This document shows positions 33,919-41,070 of a DNA stretch of 62,444 nt, piece by piece. Location: assembly GCA_038230655.1 (NCBI GenBank), contig JBBRMU010000005.1, positions 1-62,444 on the forward strand. Reading direction: 5' to 3'. Made by a program: the position numbers and the translations under genes. Source of the stretch: JBBRMU01 sp038230655 (GTDB taxonomy: Bacteria; Patescibacteriota; Microgenomatia; UBA1406; GWC2-37-13). The first letter of the stretch is position 1; each line of letters starts with the position of its first letter. The notes beneath the pieces were generated by a model. The model was not told the origin of the DNA and did not search any database. It was given only the letters and a program-made list of their open reading frames with translations.

Positions 33919-34155
33919 ATGCCTAAAACTCCAAAAGACATTAATGATGAAAATAATCCTGAAAAAGTATTTGAGGGTTTTGATTCTATTCGTGAAGAAC
34001 AGAAAGTGATCGAGCTACATGATATGGTAGCCAAACTTATGGCGCAGGCAGGATTAAGCTTCAATCCAGATCTGAAAGAGGCTGATGTTGACATGGAGGT
34101 TATTAACTACCAGCTTATTTCCGGTATGAATCAAGACAATAAAGATGATGAGTAA
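33919..34155 (+). CDS. small acidic hypothetical protein, 78 aa
   Basis: I do not recognise this protein. It is strongly acidic and mostly helical (FDSIREEQKVIELHDMVAKLMAQAG), with a disordered DE-rich end. Acidic character and position 10 bp after the putative nuclease gene suggest a partner or inhibitor protein, but this is a guess. The reading frame opens earlier (33889), overlapping the previous gene; ATG 33919 avoids the overlap. Its stop abuts the convergent helicase stop with no gap. Confidence 0.55.
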   Translation: MPKTPKDINDENNPEKVFEGFDSIREEQKVIELHDMVAKLMAQAGLSFNPDLKEADVDMEVINYQLISGMNQDNKDDE

Positions 34156-37101
34156 CTACTGCCAGGCTTCACAAATCATTCTAAAAGCACAGTAGTTACA
34201 CCACGGTCCAACTTTTGCTTTGAACTCGTTAGTTCGAATTTCAGAAATTGTCCTTTCGACTTCTTCTTTAACTCTAGCGATATCTTGGGGAGTTCTCTGC
34301 ATCGATATTTTAGAAACATCCTGTAAGTAGTAAAAAGTTAGGGTGACTTTCTCAAGTTCCTGGTGATAGAGCCCTTTATCCATAGCTGCTAGGGCATAAA
34401 TTGAGAGTTGTAGACTTTTTTGGAGCTCTTTTTCATCAGGCTTTTTGCCTGTTTTGTAGTCAATGATTTCTATTCCACCGTTTGAAGTATTATCGACCCG
34501 GTCAATTTTCCCAGTTAGAAAGGTATCAAAATTTAAACGAATCTTAAAAAGCTTCTCCAGCCCCATGACAGAAACATTAGGATTATGCAAAATTTCAAAG
34601 TATTTTTTTAGCATCATAGCCCCTTCTTTTTTCATCTTTTTCTCATGGCTCTGAGAAGAGTATCCAATCGGGGACCACAGACCGTTAAAAATCGTTATCA
34701 TTCTATCTAAATTAACTGTTTTATCGAGCATAAACTCTTCGTAGAACTTCTGCAGCGTTCTGTGAATTGTATCGCCAAAGGATGCTGCAGCGTTGACTTG
34801 AGTGGGGACCTTCAGGATATACTGATATTTATACTGTAGTGGGCAGGTTTTAAACGACTCAAGCTGTGAGTATGAGAAGTTTTTTAAAGGTAGCCCTTGT
34901 TTAATGATAACCTCAGGTGCTGGTTGGAGCCGCTGGAAATCGAAAAGTGAGATCTGGGTCTTTTCTTCTTTTTTAAGAAGCTGAATTTTATTTATCTCTA
35001 CTTCTCCTATAGCCTCAACCACAAATGGGGAGATCTTTCGCTGCCGTTTCCCCTCTCCGTAGGTAAGCGCAGAAGACAAAAATAGGTGCTTTTTGGCTCT
35101 TGTTAGCGCAACATAGAAAAGTCGTCGTTCTTCCTGAATATGGTAGTTGCCTTGGGGAAGAATCTCTCTTATGAGTTCAGCTGGAATTGGCAATGGATCC
35201 TTCTTTTCATATGTTGGAAATCTTCCTGTTGATAGATTAACTATAAAGACAACGGGAAACTCTAGGCCTTTGGAGCCATGAATAGTGAGGATATTGACTG
35301 CATCGTAGCCGCTACCGCTCATATCGTCTGCGGAAGGCGACTCGCCAAGCTCCATGCTCATCTTAATCCACTCAACTACAGCAAAGACCGAGGAATCTTC
35401 ATTTGAAGACTCAAATGATTTTATTTTATTAAAAAATTTGGTGATATTGAGGGCGACTTTCTCTTCCTGCTCACTTTTATAGGCAACAATCTTCCTAAGG
35501 TACTGTGTATCTTCGAGAAAGTAAAAGAGGATTTGAGCAGCGCTTTCTTTTTGGAGTAATGGAAGGTGACGCCGGATCATCTTAATAATAGGGATTAACT
35601 TTTCTCTGGTTCCTTCTATCAAAAGTGGGAGGAATTTCCTGTAAATCTCAAACTCAGACTGAAACCAGTCCTGCTCAAAAAATGAGAGGGCAATATAGAT
35701 GCCTTGAAAAAAGGATAAATTTGTTTTTTTGGCGAAAGCTGAAAGAAGGCTTAGATCTTTATTATCTATCTCAAAAATATCCATGCATAATACTCTATAT
35801 AGACTCACAGAGTCTTCAATATCATAGAGAACATGTAAATAGGCGATAAGATCTTTTACTTCAGGTTGTTTAAATAACATACCTGGCCCAAGAAACCTGT
35901 ATGGTATTCCCGACTGTGAGAAACAGTTGATAAATGGGTCGGCGTAGCTATTGGCTCTCACAAGCAGGGCAAAGTCTGAGAATTTATAGTTTTTCTTTTT
36001 TTTAAGGTCTAAAATATTTTGGACGACTGTATTTGACTCGCCATCAGCATTATCTGAAAATGAAAAGTGGACTATATTTTTCTGGTTTCCTTTGTGAGCA
36101 ATCAGTTTTTTAGATATTCCGAGTTGGGCTTCAAGAGTATCTGGGTTATTAAACTGAATAACCTTATGTGAAGTATCGAGAATATCCTGATATGAGCGAT
36201 AATTCTTATTTAAAGTGATCTGTTTTGCTGATGGATACTCCTTCATAAAGGTGAGAATATTGGAAATAGAGGCTCCACGGAATTTGTATATGGCCTGAGA
36301 GTCATCCCCTACCACTGTAAGCTTTGAGGTTGTACCGCTCGGGCAAAGCAGCTTAATGAGTATGTATTGAGCAATATTTGTATCCTGAAACTCGTCTACC
36401 AGAACATTTTTGAACCTTTGTTGATATTTTTTAAGAATTGATGGCCGTTTTTCAAAAAGGTGTATAGTATAACTAATTATATCTGAGAACTCAAAGTAGC
36501 CTTCTTTCTGCTTAATTTCATCGTAGGTTTTATAGGTATTTGCAAGCTCTAGATTTTTCTCTTTTTCCTCCAGAGACTCGTCTGTTCTATCGATTTGAGC
36601 CCATTCCAGATATTCGTCTGGCAGTATATGCTCCTCTCTAAGTCTGCTAAAGTGCTTAAGAAGTGTCTCTACGAATTTTTGAGGGTTACCTAACGGTCTA
36701 AAGTAATTGAGATTTAGTTGAAAGAGGTGTTTGCGCATAAAAACTATCGACTCAGCCTCTGTCATAAGTTTATATCCTGGATCGAGGCCAATATGGCTGA
36801 TTTCTGTGTGGAGAATCTCATCAGCAAAAGCATGAAATGTCGAGATCCACATCTCAAAGTAGCCATAAGGAAGAGCCTTATCTACTCGCTCCTCCATCTC
36901 GTTAGCAGCTTTTTCGGTAAACGTGAGAGCTAAAATCTCTTCAGGTTTAGCTAGTTCATTTGCAATAAGAAACTTGATTTTTTCAACTAAAACTGTCGTT
37001 TTGCCTGTCCCTGCTCCAGCGACAATCAAAAGGGGGCCTTCATTATACTCGACAGCCTGTTTCTGTTCTTCATTTAAGTTAGGATCTTCTGTAAGATTCA
37101 T
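34156..37101 (-). CDS. UvrD/PcrA-type helicase fused to RecB-like Fe-S nuclease domain
   Basis: The protein has 981 residues. Superfamily 1 helicase motifs include NEEQKQAVEY, Walker A AGAGTGKTT, LVDEFQDTN (motif II), VVGDDSQAIYKFRGA and the late NILTIHGSKGLEFPVVF and RRLFYVALTRAKK. From about 750, a RecB/Cas4-like nuclease follows (FSYSQLESFKTCPLQY, GKIDRVD, IIDYKTGKK). CPLQY plus the C-terminal CNYCAFRMIC supply the four Cys of an AddB-type 4Fe-4S cluster. It is a likely double-strand-break end processor. TAAAAT (minus, 37108-37113) is 6 nt from the start. Confidence 0.9.
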   Translation of the reverse strand: MNLTEDPNLNEEQKQAVEYNEGPLLIVAGAGTGKTTVLVEKIKFLIANELAKPEEILALTFTEKAANEMEERVDKALPYGYFEMWISTFHAFADEILHTEISHIGLDPGYKLMTEAESIVFMRKHLFQLNLNYFRPLGNPQKFVETLLKHFSRLREEHILPDEYLEWAQIDRTDESLEEKEKNLELANTYKTYDEIKQKEGYFEFSDIISYTIHLFEKRPSILKKYQQRFKNVLVDEFQDTNIAQYILIKLLCPSGTTSKLTVVGDDSQAIYKFRGASISNILTFMKEYPSAKQITLNKNYRSYQDILDTSHKVIQFNNPDTLEAQLGISKKLIAHKGNQKNIVHFSFSDNADGESNTVVQNILDLKKKKNYKFSDFALLVRANSYADPFINCFSQSGIPYRFLGPGMLFKQPEVKDLIAYLHVLYDIEDSVSLYRVLCMDIFEIDNKDLSLLSAFAKKTNLSFFQGIYIALSFFEQDWFQSEFEIYRKFLPLLIEGTREKLIPIIKMIRRHLPLLQKESAAQILFYFLEDTQYLRKIVAYKSEQEEKVALNITKFFNKIKSFESSNEDSSVFAVVEWIKMSMELGESPSADDMSGSGYDAVNILTIHGSKGLEFPVVFIVNLSTGRFPTYEKKDPLPIPAELIREILPQGNYHIQEERRLFYVALTRAKKHLFLSSALTYGEGKRQRKISPFVVEAIGEVEINKIQLLKKEEKTQISLFDFQRLQPAPEVIIKQGLPLKNFSYSQLESFKTCPLQYKYQYILKVPTQVNAAASFGDTIHRTLQKFYEEFMLDKTVNLDRMITIFNGLWSPIGYSSQSHEKKMKKEGAMMLKKYFEILHNPNVSVMGLEKLFKIRLNFDTFLTGKIDRVDNTSNGGIEIIDYKTGKKPDEKELQKSLQLSIYALAAMDKGLYHQELEKVTLTFYYLQDVSKISMQRTPQDIARVKEEVERTISEIRTNEFKAKVGPWCNYCAFRMICEAWQ

Positions 37102-37176
37102 GTTGTTATTTTAATAAAAACTCAACTAATAGGGTGATTCTTTTACAGTATCATTGTAGCAAAAATTTGAAAGAAG

Positions 37177-37203
37177 GTAAACGATTGTTTACGCGTATAT
37201 AAT
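37177..37203 (+). promoter_or_regulatory. palindrome plus -10 element upstream of tuf
   Basis: GTAAAC-GATT-GTTTAC (37177-37192) is a perfect 6-bp inverted repeat ending 5 bp before TATAAT (37198-37203). It sits where the spacer and -35 of this promoter should be, so it could be an operator. No clear -35 is visible. Confidence 0.4.
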
Positions 37204-37218
37204 TTGTTGTATTTCTCC

Positions 37219-37247
37219 TTGACTTTCTCTGGGGAAAACTATATCAT
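37219..37247 (+). promoter_or_regulatory. tuf promoter 1, TTGACT-17-TATCAT
   Basis: TTGACT (37219-37224) and TATCAT (37242-37247) are 17 bp apart. The start near 37254 would give a leader of about 96 nt before tuf. Confidence 0.6.
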
Positions 37248-37270
37248 AGACTTAAGCAGGGAATTATCTC

Positions 37271-37298
37271 TTGCATATTTGTTTGTATGCATTATAAT
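37271..37298 (+). promoter_or_regulatory. tuf promoter 2, TTGCAT-16-TATAAT
   Basis: TTGCAT (37271-37276) and TATAAT (37293-37298) are 16 bp apart, giving a leader of about 45 nt. Together with the other elements it forms a tandem promoter array, expected for a highly expressed gene. Confidence 0.6.
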
Positions 37299-37349
37299 TT
37301 CTTCAGTTAAATTGTGCTTATTTTTTATTAATTTACATATTCAATACTT

Positions 37350-38534
37350 ATGGCAACTGCCGCGTTTAATCGAAACAAACCACACTTGAACATAGGTACT
37401 ATTGGTCACGTTGATCACGGAAAAACCACTACTACCTCTGCAATTACTTTCGTTCTCGCTAAAAAGGGACAGGCCGAGTTTAAGGCCTATGACAAAATTG
37501 ACAGTGCTCCAGAAGAAAAAGCTCGCGGAGTCACGATCAACCTTTCACATCAAGAATATGAGACTGATAAAAGACACTATGCACATATTGACGCCCCAGG
37601 ACACGCTGATTATATTAAAAACATGATCACCGGAGCCGCTCAGATGGACGGTGCTATTTTGGTTGTTTCTGCTCCTGATGGCCCTATGCCTCAGACAAGA
37701 GAACATATTCTTTTAGCTAGACAGGTAAACGTTCCAGCTATTGTTGTTTATTTAAATAAAATAGACATGGTTCAGGATAAAGAAATCGTTGAGCTCGTTG
37801 AAATGGAAGTCAGAGATCTTTTGACAAAGTACGGTTATCCCGGTGATAAAGTACCAGTAATCAAAGGCTCTTCATTAAAAGCTCTTCAGGATGATCCAGA
37901 ATCAGTACAAGCGATCACAGATCTCATGAAGGCTGTTGACGACTATATCCCGGATCCAGTCCGTGCTATTGATAAACCTTTCCTTATGCCTGTAGAAGAT
38001 GTTTTTACAATCTCAGGACGTGGAACTGTCGTTACTGGAAGAGTTGAAAGAGGCATGCTTAAAGTAAACGAAGAAGTCGAGATTGTCGGTATCAAGCCGA
38101 CAAAAAAAACAGTCGTAACTGGAATTGAGATGTTTAGAAAAACACTCAACGAAGCTCAAGCCGGAGATAATACTGGTCTTCTCTTAAGAGGAGTCGAGAA
38201 AGATGACGTCGAAAGAGGTCAAGTTCTTGCTAAACCAGGTTCAGTTACTCCACACACAGATTTTGAAGCAGAAATTTACGTTTTAACTAAAGAAGAGGGT
38301 GGACGTCACACTCCATTCTTCAAAGGCTACCGTCCACAGTTTTATATCAGAACAACTGATGTCACTGGTGAGCTTGAACTCCCAGCCGGAGTCGAGATGG
38401 TTATGCCTGGAGATAATGTAAAAATTTCAGCAAAACTCATCTATCCTATCGGTCTTGAGGATGGACTGAAGTTTGCTATTCGTGAAGGTGGACATACTGT
38501 TGGCGCAGGTGTCATTACAAAAGTCTTGAAGTAA
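37350..38534 (+). CDS. tuf: Translation elongation factor Tu
   Basis: The protein has 394 residues. G-domain motifs are GHVDHGKTT (G1), ARGVTIN (G2), DAPGHADY (G3; Ala replaces the Cys of E. coli DCPGH), NKIDMV (G4) and GSSLKA (G5). Domains II and III follow (GRGTVVTGRVERG, TDVTGELELPAGVEMVMPGD). It brings aminoacyl-tRNA to the ribosome. The str-operon partners (rpsL, rpsG, fusA) are not upstream; the neighbour there is a divergent helicase gene, so tuf heads the S10 block here. Confidence 0.98.
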   Translation: MATAAFNRNKPHLNIGTIGHVDHGKTTTTSAITFVLAKKGQAEFKAYDKIDSAPEEKARGVTINLSHQEYETDKRHYAHIDAPGHADYIKNMITGAAQMDGAILVVSAPDGPMPQTREHILLARQVNVPAIVVYLNKIDMVQDKEIVELVEMEVRDLLTKYGYPGDKVPVIKGSSLKALQDDPESVQAITDLMKAVDDYIPDPVRAIDKPFLMPVEDVFTISGRGTVVTGRVERGMLKVNEEVEIVGIKPTKKTVVTGIEMFRKTLNEAQAGDNTGLLLRGVEKDDVERGQVLAKPGSVTPHTDFEAEIYVLTKEEGGRHTPFFKGYRPQFYIRTTDVTGELELPAGVEMVMPGDNVKISAKLIYPIGLEDGLKFAIREGGHTVGAGVITKVLK

Positions 38535-38536
38535 TT

Positions 38537-38595
38537 GTTAGTTATAGTTAGTCCGAGGAGGCGAGAGTCTGTTCGGGCTAACCCAATTAACTTTT
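38537..38595 (+). terminator. two-part hairpin with T4 after tuf
   Basis: The inner stem GTTAGTCCGA (38547-38556) pairs with TCGGGCTAAC (38573-38582) with one G-T pair. The outer stem GTTAGTT (38537-38543) pairs with AATTAAC (38585-38591). Four T follow. It starts 2 bp after the tuf stop and is probably a partial terminator that sets the tuf to rpsJ ratio. Confidence 0.6.
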
Positions 38596-38609
38596 AAATA
38601 AGTACAAAT

Positions 38610-38690
38610 CGCAGAAATGCGTATTTCAGCAAAATTCACTTTTGTTCAGTCATTCGGAAAATATCAGCATTTTTCAAATTGACATTTTGC
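38610..38690 (+). other. structured intergenic segment before rpsJ
   Basis: CGCA-GAAA-TGCG (38610-38621) is a GNRA-type hairpin that competes with the overlapping GAAAT-GCGT-ATTTC (38614-38627). GCAAAAT (38629-38635) can pair with ATTTTGC (38684-38690) around a 48-nt region. The segment is noncoding. It may be an rpsJ leader element, or the structure may be chance in AT-rich sequence. Confidence 0.35.
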
Positions 38691-38744
38691 GAGAAGACGC
38701 TTTCAAGATTTAAATATAAATTATTTTTTTAGCACCTTAATACA

Positions 38745-39053
38745 ATGCCAAAAGGAAGAGTACGTATACGATTGAAGGCTTATGATCATCGACTGATTGA
38801 TGAAACCTGTCAGAAAATTGTTGATACAGCAATGAAAACAGGTGCTTCTGTAAAAGGGCCGATTCCTTTACCAACGAGACTTGAAGTCTATGTTGTTAAT
38901 AAAGCATCATTTACTGATAAAGATGCTCGTGAACATTTTGGACTTAAAATTCATAAACGACTATTAGATATCATGAATCCGACAAATCAAACGATTGACT
39001 CTTTAATGCATCTCGAATTACCTGCGGGTGTTGAGGTAGAAGTGAAAATGTAA
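38745..39053 (+). CDS. rpsJ: Ribosomal protein S10
   Basis: The protein has 102 residues with the family pattern RVRIRLKAYDHRLIDETCQKI, VKGPIPLPTR and HFGLKIHKRLLDI. S10 is part of the 30S head and, as NusE, of transcription antitermination complexes. It is separated from tuf by 210 bp and from rplC by 273 bp of regulatory-looking sequence, so it may be transcribed apart from the rest of the S10 operon. TATAAA at 38715-38720 is a weak -10 candidate. Confidence 0.97.
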   Translation: MPKGRVRIRLKAYDHRLIDETCQKIVDTAMKTGASVKGPIPLPTRLEVYVVNKASFTDKDAREHFGLKIHKRLLDIMNPTNQTIDSLMHLELPAGVEVEVKM

Positions 39054-39102
39054 TAACTAAAGAATTTAGTACGAAACTGTATGAAGAAAAAAAGAATTGA
39101 GA

Positions 39103-39131
39103 TTGAACATTATACATCTATAGTATATAAT
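39103..39131 (+). promoter_or_regulatory. rplC operon promoter, TTGAAC-17-TATAAT
   Basis: TTGAAC (39103-39108) and a consensus TATAAT (39126-39131) are 17 bp apart. The predicted start near 39138 gives a leader of about 190 nt before rplC, which includes a leader ORF and a terminator. The promoter lies between rpsJ and rplC, splitting the S10 operon. Confidence 0.7.
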
Positions 39132-39140
39132 CAGAAGGAT

Positions 39141-39176
39141 ATGATTTTCCGTCGGGGGAAAATACAAAACAGATAA
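39141..39176 (+). CDS. 11-codon leader peptide ORF of the rplC attenuator
   Basis: ATG 39141 to TAA 39174-39176 encodes MIFRRGKIQNR. The ATG is 9 nt after the TATAAT, the near-leaderless spacing found elsewhere here, and a purine-rich AGAAGGA lies just before it. Three of eleven codons are Arg (CGT, CGG, AGA). The ORF covers both strands of the first hairpin, so ribosome position would decide RNA folding. No homology can be judged at this length. Confidence 0.45.
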   Translation: MIFRRGKIQNR

Positions 39177-39202
39177 CACATTTTCCAGATTGGCAGAGAA
39201 AA

Positions 39203-39226
39203 AGCCCTATCTGGGCTATTTTTTTT
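39203..39226 (+). terminator. intrinsic terminator in the rplC leader
   Basis: AGCCC-TATCT-GGGCT followed by A and eight T is a typical Rho-independent terminator. It lies about 100 nt before rplC and far after rpsJ, so it acts on the leader transcript and can end transcription before the operon. Confidence 0.7.
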
Positions 39227-39326
39227 GTCTCAATCTTGCAAGACTGAGGTTGAACTGCGATCACTCTTTAGATTAAAGAAGGATGGAGGGTCAATCTCAT
39301 TAATTAGACGGAATTTTTACAAATAT

Positions 39327-39995
39327 ATGGCAGGTTTTGTTCTCGCTGAAAAATTAGAACAGTCTCAAACATTCGACGAAACAGGTAAAAGAACTCCTGT
39401 CACTCTTCTAAAGACATCTCCTTGTTACCTCATAGACATAAAATGGCCAGAAGTTAACTCATACATGGCAGTCAAACTAGGATTCGGCCAGTCCAAAAAT
39501 ATCAAAAAATCTGTTAAAGGTCAGTTAGACAAGGCGGGGATAAAAACCCCGCTCCGTTTTTTAAAAGAGATAAGACTCGATAAAGTAAAATGTTCAAAAG
39601 TAGAAGAAAATGGAAAAATTGGTATACAAGTCGGTGATGTAAAGCTTTTTATAGGTGAAGAGTTAAAACCAGAAACCCTCTTTAAAGTCGGCGACATGGT
39701 CAAAGTATCCGGCACTTCAAAAGGTAAAGGTTTTCAGGGCGTCGTCCGAAGACATGGTTTTGCTGGAGGTCCAAAAACTCACGGTCAATCGGATCGTTGG
39801 AGAGCCCCAGGATCTATTGGGCAGACAACAACTCCAGGAAGAGTTTATAAAGGGAAAAAAATGGCTGGTAGAATGGGAACTGACCGCGTTAGTATCAAAA
39901 ATCTGAGAGTTGTAAAAATTGATGAAAATGGTATTACAGTTAAAGGTCTTGTTCCAGGACATAAAAATGGATTTTTAGAGATTATTAGCACATAA
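39327..39995 (+). CDS. rplC: Ribosomal protein L3
   Basis: The protein has 222 residues from ATG 39327, beginning AGFVLAEKLEQSQTFDETGKRTPVT like the family start; the open frame upstream to 39225 would translate the terminator tail and is rejected. The core has GDMVKVSGTSKGKGFQGVVRRHGF and the central loop GSIGQTTTPGRVYKGKKMAGRMG. L3 initiates 50S assembly near the peptidyl transferase centre. It is first after the attenuator, with rplD 2 bp downstream. There is no Shine-Dalgarno sequence. Confidence 0.95.
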   Translation: MAGFVLAEKLEQSQTFDETGKRTPVTLLKTSPCYLIDIKWPEVNSYMAVKLGFGQSKNIKKSVKGQLDKAGIKTPLRFLKEIRLDKVKCSKVEENGKIGIQVGDVKLFIGEELKPETLFKVGDMVKVSGTSKGKGFQGVVRRHGFAGGPKTHGQSDRWRAPGSIGQTTTPGRVYKGKKMAGRMGTDRVSIKNLRVVKIDENGITVKGLVPGHKNGFLEIIST

Positions 39996-39997
39996 AC

Positions 39998-40786
39998 ATG
40001 GCAGCTGAAAAAAAGCCCTCAACGGGGGCTAAAAAAACAACTAGTGTAAAGAAAACCGCAGTTAAAAAAACTGAGCCTACAATGAAGCCTGCTGAAACTC
40101 CAAAAACAAAGATCTCAAAACCTGTTAAAGCACCTTCGGAAAGCTCTCTACTCATTCCTGTATATGGTCTCGATGGAAAGGTAACAAAGACACTTGAGCT
40201 ACCAAAAGAGCTCTTTACAGTAAAGGCAAGTCCACTATTAATAGCACAGTATGTGAGAGTTTATCAAGCCAATCAGCGACAAGGAACAGCTTCAACTAAG
40301 AGAAGAGGCGAGGTTACTGGTACAACTAAAAAAGTCTACCGTCAGAAAGGCACAGGAAATGCCCGACACGGGAGTAAAAAAGCTCCTCTTTTTGTTGGTG
40401 GAGGTGTCGACAGTGGTCCAAAACCCACTGATCACTCTATGAAAATCAACAAGAAACAGAGAAGAAGAGCGTTGCTATCAGTCTTAACTCAAAAACTACA
40501 AGAACAAGGAATCGGTGCACTCGCAAAAGATATTCTCGGTATGGAACCAAAAACAAAGTTATTTGTAAACTTATTGAAAGTAATCGGAGCAGAAAATAAA
40601 AAAGTTATGTTAGTTGTCTCTGAGTCTACTTTGGGAGTAAAGCTGGCTGTAAGAAATCTAAAAAAAGTCGAGTTAATGAGTGTCTCAAATCTCAACGCCT
40701 ACAATGTTCTTACGCATGAGAAAGTCTTATTCAGCGAAGATGCTATAGCTCAGTTATTATCCTTATATTTAACTAAAGAAGTATGA
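39998..40786 (+). CDS. rplD: Ribosomal protein L4 with Lys-rich N-terminal extension
   Basis: The protein has 262 residues; the family is about 200-210. Residues 1-50 are a Lys/Thr/Ala/Pro-rich low-complexity extension. The core then follows, with the loop RRGEVTGTTKKVYRQKGTGNARHGSKKAPLFVGGG that lines the exit tunnel. L4 also represses the S10 operon in E. coli by binding its leader; whether this L4 acts on the rplC leader here is unknown. It overlaps rplW by 4 bp. Confidence 0.96.
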   Translation: MAAEKKPSTGAKKTTSVKKTAVKKTEPTMKPAETPKTKISKPVKAPSESSLLIPVYGLDGKVTKTLELPKELFTVKASPLLIAQYVRVYQANQRQGTASTKRRGEVTGTTKKVYRQKGTGNARHGSKKAPLFVGGGVDSGPKPTDHSMKINKKQRRRALLSVLTQKLQEQGIGALAKDILGMEPKTKLFVNLLKVIGAENKKVMLVVSESTLGVKLAVRNLKKVELMSVSNLNAYNVLTHEKVLFSEDAIAQLLSLYLTKEV

Positions 40787-41064
40787 GTCACCTAATTTTC
40801 AAACCATTAATGACAGAAAAAGCATCCCAGCTGGCAGCTAGGAACACATATGCGTTTCAGGTACCTCAGGAAATTAATAAGTATCAAATTGCAGAAACAT
40901 TAGAGAAAATGTACAAAGTAAAAGTTGGAGCAGTGAGAATTGCCAAGAAAAAAGGTAAGACCCGAAGAGTTGGTAAAATGGGGAAAACTAAACAGCTACC
41001 AGATAGAAAAATAGCATATATTACCCTAAAAGAAGGAAAGATTGATGTATTTCCCCAGACGTAA
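40783..41064 (+). CDS. rplW: Ribosomal protein L23
   Basis: The protein has 93 residues with the typical IFKPLMTEKASQLAARNTYAFQV, VKVGAVRI and GKTRRVGKMGKTKQLPDRKIAYITL blocks. L23 forms the docking site at the tunnel exit for SRP and trigger factor. Its start overlaps rplD (ATGA). Confidence 0.96.
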   Translation: MSHLIFKPLMTEKASQLAARNTYAFQVPQEINKYQIAETLEKMYKVKVGAVRIAKKKGKTRRVGKMGKTKQLPDRKIAYITLKEGKIDVFPQT

Positions 41065-41070
41065 AATACT

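Larger units (their letters stand above)
39138..39226 (+). promoter_or_regulatory. candidate transcription attenuator ahead of rplC
   Basis: Four pairings are possible. ATTTTCC (39144-39150) pairs with GGAAAAT (39157-39163). The same GGAAAAT pairs alternatively with ATTTTCC (39180-39186). CCAGAT (39185-39190) pairs with ATCTGG (39209-39214). The last overlaps the terminator stem AGCCC-TATCT-GGGCT (39203-39217), which is followed by A and eight T. The pairs are mutually exclusive in a chain, so formation of one early helix decides whether the terminator can fold. An 11-codon ORF covers the first two segments. Confidence 0.6.

Noticed and set aside
37287..37310. Seven-codon leader ORF in the tuf leader
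   Set aside because: It overlaps the -10 of promoter 2, has no ribosome binding context and no nearby terminator, so it is likely chance.
38679..38709. rpsJ promoter from TTGACA at 38679-38684
   Set aside because: No acceptable -10 hexamer lies 16-18 bp downstream; the nearest match (CAAGAT, 19 bp) is poor.
39225..39326. Longer rplC reading frame starting at 39225
   Set aside because: It would begin inside the U tract of the terminator, and the added residues do not resemble L3; ATG 39327 gives the family N-terminus.
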